Assembly: GCA_004352715.1 (NCBI GenBank)
Contig: SCFE01000107.1
Location: 92,833 to 156,832, forward strand
DNA: 64,000 bases
From: Hofstenia miamia
Lineage: Eukaryota; Xenacoelomorpha; Acoela
Reading direction: 5' to 3'
Shown in pieces: positions 13,301-25,032 of the stretch. Position 1 is the stretch's first letter. Each line of letters starts with the position of its first letter. The notes beneath the pieces are model-generated. The model was not told where the DNA came from, did no database searches, and saw nothing but the letters and a program-made list of their open reading frames with translations. Made by a program: the position numbers and the translations under genes.

Positions 13301-16300
13301 GAAAATTTGTTGCACCTTAACATACTTCCAATTGCTCTTCAATTTCAATTGTATGATTTGATATTTTTCAATAAAGTACTGAATGGGTTATACAAAATAG
13401 ATCATACTGAATTTGTTAGTGTAAAGAATAATTCATCAAGAGAAAAACGGACTATTTTCAAAAATCCTAAGTGCAAATTGGTTACATCTCATAGCAACTA
13501 TTGGGATCGTATTACTTACTTGACTAATTACATATCAGTCAATTCTAATATCAACATTTATGATCGTCCTAGCATTGTAAAGAAACAACTTCGTATATTT
13601 TTTGAAGATTATGTTATTAATCATTTTAAATTGAACAATACTTGCTCATGGTTTCTGTCTTGCAATTGCAGTAATTGTAGAGAAGTAAGATCATCTCATA
13701 AAAAGAAATAATGTGATAATTATGAACTATATTTTATTTTCAAAAAATTTTGTTTTACTTGTAAATTTAGTTTGTAGCGCTTTATAAAGCGAATTGAAGT
13801 CATTTAGTAGTAGTAGTAGTAGTATATATATATATAGTGCTTTAATAATATTTAATGTCACAGAAAATCATTTATGGATTTATATGGGGATTTATTTAGT
13901 TTTTGACATCTGCAACAGATAAATTAAAGCTTACCAACCCCGCTCGTAAGTTATTTCTTGAAAGTGGAAAGCAGCTTACAAATTTCATTGATATACCAGA
14001 TGGTGCAGATGTATTTGTTTCTCAGGGGGAAAATTTCAAAGATGCTAAAGAAAATTACAAAAGTTTGTCTTATTATTTTAATTTTACATTTTAGCTTATA
14101 TTTTGGGTTGTGTATTGTGAAAACTATATATGGTCACCATCCCATTAAATAAAAATGTCTGAAAATATTAAATATTTTTCAAGGGAAATTCCCTTTTCTT
14201 CAAAACTTTCTAATTCTAACCATACCTAGTGTAAAGAATCAGTAGATAGACCGCCTAAGCTATGTTGAGGCTGCTGTGCATTCTAGTCAGGTTCGCGACG
14301 GAGCTGGATTTTAATGAACCAATAAAAGAGGATGCACTCCTTTATCTCTTGGTGTTTCTAGATTTTATTATTATTTTTTGAAGAAATAATCACTGATTTT
14401 GAAAAAATGTTTCGCTAAATTTTACTTGCAGGAAGTAGCCTCTAATTATTTTTCTTAGGATCATCAAATTTTCAAAACTTGAAATAGTAGAGAGTCGTTT
14501 GAATTTTTTTGTAATTGTTTTAAGAAAGAATTTCAATTATCATTAGTATAACCAGGGCTTTCAAAAATTGATGAAAATGAAGTTTGAAATTTAAATACCT
14601 TTCAAACTTTAATTTGAAAATTTGAATATTATTAAATTCAAAGTTTGATTTGAAATTTGAAAGTTTGAAAATTTGATTTCAAGTTTGATATTTCTTAGAA
14701 ATAATTCTTACTTACAAAAAATTCATATTTATTAGACTAATATGTAATTAAATATACATATAGCAATACGTTGGCTAAAAACCAAATAATGCAGATTTTA
14801 CTTACATTTTGTAGCAATAATTGTACATTAATAATACATAGTACATTGTTTATATAAAAAAATATGATTATTATACTTATTGCATAGAGACATGACATAT
14901 AGTAAATGCCCCTCTGACTTTTAAGAATGTTGAAATTGGTTATTTAATTATTCCAGTTAAATTAGGAAAACTAAGATGATCATGATACTCACATTCAGAA
15001 ATTTTGCAAAGTGTGTTCACTGTTAGCTTAATTATCAAACATGCTAAAGGAAGGAGTCCCAAAATTAAATGAATCAATTTATAAAGCCTATTATTCAAGC
15101 CTGTCAGAGGTCTTCATTTTCAATATTAACAATAATTCCAAATATATCACAGAACAATATTTGGGAAATTCAATAGTGTTGATTTGTAAATTTTGCCAAA
15201 ATTTGAATATCAATGTTTGCTCTTTAGCCTTCAAAGTTCGGTTTGAAATTTGAAATTTAGAATTTTGCAAATTTTTTGCAAAATTTGAAAATTTGATTTG
15301 AAAGTTTGAAAATTTGAATTCCATTTGAAAGTCCTGATTATAACTATAACTAAAAAAGACAGTGAAAGAAAATGTATCGATATTTCATCAGTTTTCCCAG
15401 TAACCATCGAAATCTAAATGAGCAAAGCTTAGTTTATTACAAGCAAACTCGAACAGTTGTAGAACAATGTGTTTGTGAAAGATTTTATTATTAAGTTTAT
15501 TTTGACGGGACACCTGCTCGGTCTGGGGATAGTATGTTGTAACAGCTAATAATTCTTAACACCATCTGTCTGTAATTCTTTTTCATTAAATAGCTGCGTT
15601 CTCAACGATATGTATTGAACAACTCCTTTTAATAATTATAATTCAACTATCAATATGTTTAATTCACATTTATATTTTAAAAACAGGTTTTTTTAGAAAT
15701 GAATATCTTACAAAAGAGTGCTTCATGGTCTCTTTACGGTATAAAACACAGTGATGAGAATCCAAGAGGAGGTACTACTCCAGTCGTCTCTAAAAGAATC
15801 TCTGACATGTTAGATAAGGATCAAAAGCGGGTGTTGATTATCAGAAACAGAAACAACCACCTCTCAGCGGAAATTGTTGCTGAGAAAGACAAGTGGGAGT
15901 CGGTAACTGAGTTATTGTAAAAATACTAGTGATAGAAAAAAACAACACTAACGAATTTCTGCTGTCATTTAACTCAAGGATTTTCTAAGAATGTAGTTAG
16001 AATACAGTTAATGTATGAGGCTCAACCCATATTGTAGCCGAAAGTAAAAAATTTAAAATCTCCCCTATCCTTTCCGTATGGCATGTGGATCGTGCCCACA
16101 TCAAGTGTATAAAACGATATACTAAGTTAATTACATGGATTTGTTCTATCTATATGATACTTATGTTTATGTTTTCTGAAAATTGTCGTAATGACTTTAA
16201 GTGATATTTTTAAATAGCCGTACGAAAAGGTTTAATTCGACTGATGTTGATTTAATATTTTAAAGTAAAATATCAATGGAAGCACTGTTTCAAAGTTAAT

Positions 16301-18771
16301 TGCTATTCGTTGTTCTCAATTTGATAAAAATATTTCTAATATATCTTCATTACAACAGAACTTGTTCATTCTACATCTCTGAAATGGCTTCTAAATAGAT
16401 GTGCTAAATTGGGATACGGTTATACATTTTCCACCGTCCGTTGCAAAGCATAACGCGAAAAATCAGTTGCTGATAATTGAAACTTCCTGTAATTCATTCA
16501 TTTTTAGTTTTTAAATTCTGCAAGCATTGCTCTGGGCTGCACTTCGCCTGCGCAAAAAGCCTTTGATTATCATGGGAAAAAAGTGAATTCAATTAATGAA
16601 AGTAGGTTTATATTTAGAATATTATTTAGTATTTATTTATAAGTTTTTTATTGTGAGTTCATTATTACATTCACATATTTTGGTTACCAAAATATTTCTG
16701 ATATACTTCGTAAAGAGAAAAGAGCTTTCTGTTTTCAAAACCTGTACACAGGGTTGCAGTTTTCAACATGGAGGAAAAAGGATGTTTAGAACACCTTGAA
16801 AAAAACCTTTTGCTGGAGTACCTCTAAATAAACACGTGCATTAATAGTCGTATTGGCCGGTATGAACCACAGCCCGCACCAAATGCTAGCAGCTATTGCT
16901 CCCCATATAGTCACTTTTGGTGCTTTTTTACTGTTGGAAGCACGTATTTAGGGTTATATTTTTGGGAATTAGGCCGTCTTACATTCTGTACACCCTGGCC
17001 AAATTGTTCAACAGTGAATCCATCAGTAATAATAACTGTTTCCCACTACTGGACAGTCCAATGTCTGTATTACCGGAAGTAAACAAATTTTCAGTAAAAC
17101 AAAGCTACGAATGCTTAAGCCAAATATATTGATTAAGTATATCATATTACCACAAAACAGATCAGTCTACTAAAGAATATTGAAGTAGTATAATCATTTA
17201 TATGTATTTTTCACAATTATTCCAAACTTTTGGCCCCGACAGTATATATATATATATATATTATAGTAAATTGAATATGCCGGATACCGGATAATTTGAC
17301 TGGCGGATACTTTATAATTTGTAGGATACCGGATAATTTGACTGTCGGATACTGGATAATTTGCCGGATACTGGATTATATATTTTTCAATTATTAGTAC
17401 GGCAACTAGAAATATGACTGTAAAAAGCAAAATATGACCTTATTTTTATGAAAAATATGACGAATTTTGTTAAATATGCCCTAAAATATGAACATTTTTT
17501 TCAAAATGATCCATTTAAGCAATATAAAATGTTTTTCTATTACTGAGAACAAGATATAAAATAAATACAAATACTCTTACATAACAAGAATTGAATTTTT
17601 TAAAGCTATTTTTTCACTAAATTATAATAAAAGCTCATAAATTTTCATAAGCCAAGAGTTTTCTCAACATAGACTTGGCATACAATTCCAATTAAATTTC
17701 CATCCCCTTTCCTTCCATTATAGCAGTGAAACCGGTATTTTCTAAACGTTAATTGATATAGGTGATTATTTCACAGGTACCATTTCCAAGATCAAGGGTG
17801 GGAGTAATAAAGACATCTGGTGAAATTTCAACTTTGTCAAACATTGAAAGACGTTGATATTTTATGATAGCAGCCTTAATTTAAGCAATTAGACTGTCTA
17901 CCTTCATGTATGTTGCCGGGATACGCATGGCACAGTTCTGCAAAACGTATCCCTTGCAAATTCCATGAAATAATAATGTATGTAGCTCCTTGAATATTTT
18001 TGATCTTCCAGCATATATGGCATTCCTAGAAACGCATTGATCAGTGGGTCCGGTCAACATTTAGCTAACAATTAAACTTCTCGGGGGTTAGGCCAGTAAG
18101 TACATAAATTGCAATTGAATGAACATATCAATATATATATATTAGTTAAAAGGATTTAAAACAGTCACAATCCGCATTAATTTTTAAGTTTTTTTCTTAA
18201 TTTAATCAAACCAAAATATGACATTTCAGTCACAAATATTACCGTATTTTTCAAAAACCAAAAATATGATTTTTTGACTTTATAACTTCCTATTTAACTG
18301 CACCCCAGATCAGAAAACCATTTAATTTTAAGCAGACTGCAAATAGACCAACAGAAAAAATATTACTTTTATGACTTTTGGTTGCCCTAATGAGTGATGA
18401 AGAACAACCTCATTTCTCAATTTATATCGACCTCTTGCGAATGAAGTAAATAAATATTAAATAGACTACGTCCTGAAATGTCAGAAAAACTTGTTTTGTT
18501 GCATAACAACTTCCATATCATTGAAGAAATATAGCTTTTCCTCGAAAATTCCATTTTTAAATCAAGTTTTATATCAAAACATGTTATCCGGTAAAATCCG
18601 GTAAGCCAGTTAAATTTTACCGGATATCCGGATCCGGTTGTTTAATTGCCGATTTTACCGGATTCCGGCGCATTCCATATATATATATNNNNNNNNNNNN
18701 NNNNNNNNNNNNNNNNNNNNNNNNNNNNNNNNNNNNNNNNNNNNNNNNNNNNNNNNNNNNNNNNNNNNNNN

Positions 18772-18808
<37 letters not shown>

Positions 18809-21800
18809 TATACATCATTTAAGTCAAAGCAAAACATAATTTCATGAAAGGCATCTCGTTCTCACGAAAGTAAGCAGGAAACCTTTTAGTTAAATTTTTT
18901 TTATATCATTTCTCCATTATGTGAAGAAAAGAGTGTGATATAAATGTCTAATTTAGCTCCTCGTATCAGCAAGTTACTTTTACCTAATTACAATGCTCCG
19001 CTACTTGGTCCATTATGGATTTCTACTGGTGAAAGCTTCAGTCATTTGTGCTGCGAGGAGTATCTACAGAACATCATTAAGAAGCTCACATCTGAAATCA
19101 AGGCGTCCAAGTCAGCGATACGACAGGTAAAACCTATTCTAGAAAATTTCATTTAATGTGATTGCCAATTTAGTTTATAACTCATTTAGGAGTGAGTGAA
19201 CGCTTGCAAATATACAGTATCAAATAATATTGAGTACCATCATAGCTGATTAGATTAAGCTCATTTTTACAACCTCGAGTGATTGCTTCGATGAATCATA
19301 TTTTATTATGCATAATTGAAAACAAAATATTTATGATGGTTACCTTGTCCAAGTATGTAAAGATATTAGAGAGGATGTCAATTAGAACTTGAACAAAACA
19401 ATATAAGTTTTGCATTGCCACGTAGATTTTTAAAATAAATATGTGGAAGACACACTTTGCTCGCAAGATATTTTGCGGAGGGGCATTATGGAGAAAAATC
19501 CGCAACATCTTCCTTTTTACAATGTAATCAATATTTTCTTTTAATTCCTCGAACTCTCATAATACTTATTGCGTTTTCCATCTACTACTTCACCACTAAC
19601 CTATATATTCGCTGTTCTTGATTATTTTTTTCGTAATCAATTTCGTTATTTTTTAAATTTTTTCTTATTCCATGCTTCTTGGTATACAGTCGCCATTATT
19701 TTTCAGCACTCTTGCTACAGTTTTCTCTAGAAATTTGCAGGAAGCTAAATAATGGAACGCCATCCCTTCATTACTCTGCATAATTCATTTTATTGTTTTT
19801 TATTTCTCAGAAGACGTTGAATGAATTTCTGCCCAAACATTTTGATAATGGTTGTAGATATACCAATATCTCAATAAATTTTGATTGCAGAATGGACTCT
19901 GCTACGTTTACGATATTTCCAATTCAATTTGTTAGGTAGTGTTGCAGAGTGGTGGAACGAGGCAAGATTTCATTGTATTTGATGAGTTTTGCTTTTGTCT
20001 AGGAAGTACATGCATGCTTTGATTCTTCAAAATATAGCTTTGCTATCAATTTTTATCATTCCGAATATTCTAAAATTTCTGTGTGATTGAGAGTTTCTAA
20101 GCCAAATTTCCATTACTTGGTCATTTTAAAATCTTGAAGATCTGTTTATTGATATCACAGACATTATTTAATGAGTAATTTTTATAGTAATAAGTTTTGA
20201 CAAATGCTGTTATGTTCATGTAACTGTATTGTAGATGGAGTTAGCTCTTAATGAAGACACTAAGGATGACGTCACATCAAAGGAGTTTTTGTCATTCAGT
20301 GATGATGATCTGTATGCAAAGATGACAGAGGTATTTTGAGATCTATTTTAATTTTATATAATTTTATTTGGATCTAGACCAGTGATCATTGTGATGACCT
20401 AAAGGCTCTTAGAAGTGAATTTCATGAGATAATAAAGTCACACTCTGTCGAGATTAATAAGGAGCGAATGCAACCTTGTTCATATGCATATCAACACATT
20501 AGAGAACTACCATCTAATCACCGTCTCACTGGGCATTCAGGGTTAAAGCTGCAGGTTTACGAAAATGGAACTAACCACTCTCCTGTTACTGTTTTCTTTA
20601 ATATTAAAGAAGCTACAAGAGGGCTTCGTGGCGATCCAAACAGAATATTAGAAAAAGTACTCATTTTACTTTATAGTATCTCTATCATAATTACTGTGCA
20701 CTTTCTTTCAGGCTCATTTAATTCATGTATTCAATAATTTTCTAGGGTTGTTTTTAACCAATTTGTTATATTCTTTATGAGTGTTTGTGTTTAGCAGCCA
20801 AAAAGCATGTGAAATTCTGTAGATTATTTTTGATAAAGTCTGATTGAGTTGTAATATTTTGATTTTTACCAGAATGCACTTGAATCGGTGGTAAGTACGT
20901 CCACATTTAAATTGTAAGTTTGTATTTAAATTTATGATTTGACCAGCTGGAGACTAGACACTTGCTTTTCGCAAGAGCACTAATCTGCTTTGATTCGTAG
21001 TCTCAATTTATGGCCACCGTCCAACCTAAACAACACCTAATCCTAACACTAATGTGATCTATTGTATATGAAATTCTCTGTAGGTCTATACCCTTTTCGC
21101 AAATTTTGAAATATTGCATTTCGTTGAATTTTCACACTTAGCCGAATCTACTGGGGTAGGGCCCGTACCGGGCACGGCTCCGAATATAGAGTTATTATTT
21201 CTTGGTGTTAAAGGATAATAATTATTAAAACCTCTTCTTTCAAGTTTATATCCATTTTTTCTACAAGGATTCTATGTATTTATGTATTTGTACTTCGTGT
21301 GACACTAACCTACATGAAAATTTATAGCCGAAATTATAACATTTTAAAATATTACACTAAGCCACATAAAACAAATGGTCTTCGCCCACTTTAAAGAGCT
21401 CCATTTTACAATCATGTTCTGATAATTGCATTCATTGATAAAATTATAGTACTTGGGTACACTCATTAAAAAATTTCTTGTTTCTAAGAAAAAATATCTT
21501 GAAATTTTATGAAATTTATCAAGAGAATTTCATTTTGAAATACAACATTTGAGTGATTAATCTCTTGAAATAGTACTTTAGAATTTTCATCTTAAAATCA
21601 AGAAAACAATTTTTAATGTAATATACAAAAGACTTATATCTAGAAAATATTTTTTTTCGAAAAAATATCTTTTAATGATGCACAAAACGCAAAGTCATTT
21701 CTTTGTGATAGCGGCACTGCAAATTTCATGCTCACAATATCCCAAAGCAGGCACACAATTTCATTTATGCAAATCATTTAAATAAATATATGTGTGAACA

Positions 21801-24800
21801 ATTGAAAACAATGCGTTATTAAAATGGCCACTCAATTCGATTGAGTATTTATATTTAATCACAAATTACTATTTATAAAAATAGTGTAAAAATCAGTTTG
21901 CTGCGGTATTAAATTTACTCTGTTCCCAAATAAGCGATAGGAAAAAACGCTCTAAAATCATAAAAATGCTGGTTAGAAGGCGCACACCTCGCACACAAAG
22001 AGAATACGCCTCTGCTAAGAAATAAGATTCAATTTCTCATAAGTTATTCCTATATATCATTTTTGAATTCAAAAATGTTTTCAAATAAGAAATAAGATTC
22101 AATTTCTCATAAGTTATTCCTATATATCATTTTTGAATTCAAAAATGTTTTCAAATAAGAAAATAATATCTAAAAAATAAGAAATTATGTTTCAACTTTC
22201 ATAAAAAGAAATTGATTTATTAGAAAAATAGATTTTTGTAATGTAATATACTTATTATACAATATCATACAAGCAGTGTAGTGTAGTGTTTACTTAAATT
22301 ATTTTCATACAGTTGGATGTGTTTTCAATTATCGTTGTGAGGTTTGATGCAGGATTTGTTAATGAATTGACAAAACTTGTTGATAAATATGCTGGAAACG
22401 GAACTTCACTTTGACTTTATAGTTGTAAACTTAAACGTCTCGGTACTGTTACCAAAAGTGCTTAATTTGGCTTTTGATGTTACTTCATTGATACCTGTTA
22501 TGACCGTTTAAGTATGCTTGTACCAGACTTGCCAACGAGCCGAGTTTGAGTGGAGTATTGGATATACAACGAGCCCAAAACAAGCCGTTTTTAAGCAAAC
22601 CAAATTTATAGCAATGCTTGTTAATTTGATTATGCAGATTTTTCTTATTTTTCATTCAATATTCCTTACTTTTAATCTTATTTTAGAAATGTTTATTAAA
22701 TAATAGGAAGAGCAATTGAAAAAATTCTGGGAGCACAATATTTTTAAAAAAATATCCTGCTGAAACGAGCCTTATTGAAAGATTTTATGTGGCGAGCAAA
22801 GCCGAACTTATTCAAAATTTAAACGAGCCGAGCTTAGAAATTACAGCTCGTTGACAAGTCTGGCTTGTACAATAGCACACTTGAAGGTTTTCTTGTTGCT
22901 TCAGGCCATTATATTTGAATAACACCTAGCTACGGGCATAACGGCCTTAGGATACGAGCACGGGCCCAACCCTAGCGAATCTATTAAGGATTTTTTGAAT
23001 AAAATTTTAATTAATGTTTTTATANNNNNNNNNNNNNNNNNNNNNNNNNNNNNNNNNNNNNNNNNNNNNNNNNNNNNNNNNNNNNNNNNNNNNNNNNNNN
23101 NNNNNNNNNNNNNNNGCCTTAGGATACGGGCACGGACAAATCTACGGGCCTATTTGTATGGGCACGAGCAGGGGCCCAACCCTAGCGAATCTATTAAGGA
23201 TTTTTTGAATAAAATTTTAATTAATGTTTTTATATTATATAAATATCTATTAAATTTTTACATAATACCAATGTACTGGCACACTCTTTGCAACGTTTGA
23301 TTCTCATTTTATTTATATGATTCATACTGATTATAAGTTTCATGTTTACTAACTTTGACAGTCTGACGTCTAAAAAGATGTTTTGAGGTATATGCTACGC
23401 TTAGTAGTTTTGATTGACGGAAATGTCTTTAATTATGCCAATTCAGTCATTGCACTAAATGTACATTAAAATGATATAAAGTTTATTTAGCGTATATTAG
23501 CAGCGACTGTAGGTTTTGCTTATGTATAGTAATATGTAGTCCAGAACAATATTTAGATGTTTTAGATGTTTATTTGAAAGATTTAGCTGATCTCATCATA
23601 AGTTCAGATGCCTACTTCAAATTTTCTGCCTGTTTGCGAATTTATAAAGTAGCGTACACACATCCAACTTTGCGCGCAACCTTTCTTGACTTAATGAGGC
23701 GCACAAGAAAAGATTGTTAGTGTATAACCGATTCCAACTTTTAATTCATTTCTCACAGAGAAAGAATTTAACAGCGCATTATTATTTACGTAACTGATTT
23801 AAAATTACGCAAGATCATTTCAAGACGAGGTCTTCTTTCTTCAGACTGCTTGATTGTATTGGATGTAGTGCATTTTACCTTTAGATTTAATTTTTAAAAA
23901 TGGCAGTAAATATAATTCAACCAAAAAGTTGCACGCAAAGCTGTAAGTGTGTAGGCTACTTAACAGTATTATGTATACATATACAGGGTAGACATAGGGT
24001 TCCTGGTTATAATAAAAGAATTATATTTAAACACACATGTCGTGAGTTCAAACAGTCAAATTTTTCTATTTTCCCCATCATTCTTTATTCGTATGTGGAT
24101 ACGTTTCCAAATGCGTAAGGAAGTCGAATTAAATGCAGCTTTAAGTTTTTCGTTGTTGTTGTAGCGCTTTTTTCTTATTTCTTCCTTAGACCCCATAAAA
24201 CATCCGGACGGTGAGCTGTCAAATCCATCTTTTCAATCCAGTGATCTCTGAAGTTTCAGCAACAACCTTGCTCATAGAAATGTGCCGGAGTACCAAATTC
24301 CTGCAGAATGGCAACAATTGAGGGATGAATCAAGTCTGGAGTATTTTTCGATGATTAAACTTATTAATCTAACTTTCGAAAACATAAGATGAAGTGGTTT
24401 TGGTTACCGACTTTCTTCAGCATAAGGGCCTTCATCTTACTCCAACTATAAACGGCACATTCATCACTGAAAAAGACGTTCTGTCTACTGAGTTTTGTGG
24501 GAAATTCTTGAAGAACATGTTGACAGGCTTCCACTTGATTCTGCCGATCGATGTCAGAAAGTTCATTGACCTGCATTGGCTTGAATGTTGACATCCCCAG
24601 ATCTGTTTTTAACACCTTCTGAAGTTTCGATTGTGGAATTTAAATGCAGCTGAACTCTTTTGAGTTGACTTCTTTGAACAATGTTGACATTATCAATCCA
24701 GGAATCAGGGCGCCCGAGCGAGAACATTCAATTGCTGACCTAAATATTTTAAACTTCCATACTATTAGTGAATCTTTTTTCCAAAATGGACTGCCTTGGA

Positions 24801-24995
24801 CGTTCATGGAATTTCCAGGAAAAGTCGATAATGGATTGTTTATCAACCCTTTGATCATGCACCCAAACAATAGCTACAATCTTTTCCTCAATGCTTTATG
24901 TACTAGAAAAAACCAAACCATTTTAATTTTGTTTTCTCTAAGATCTATGACCAAGATTATTGTATAACAATGCTTTTAAAATTCTGATAAATCTT

Positions 24996-25032
<37 letters not shown>

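Larger units (their letters stand above)
10931..13899. other. DCX-gene intron filled by a MITE and a LINE
   Basis: The 2,969-bp intron interrupts DCX domain 1. Its right half consists of the TIR element at 11,853-12,181 and the truncated LINE at 12,195-13,825. The left 900 bp shows nothing recognisable. Confidence 0.6.

Noticed and set aside
18617-18847. Frames spanning N bases and TATATA repeats
   Set aside because: Artefacts of undetermined bases and a microsatellite.
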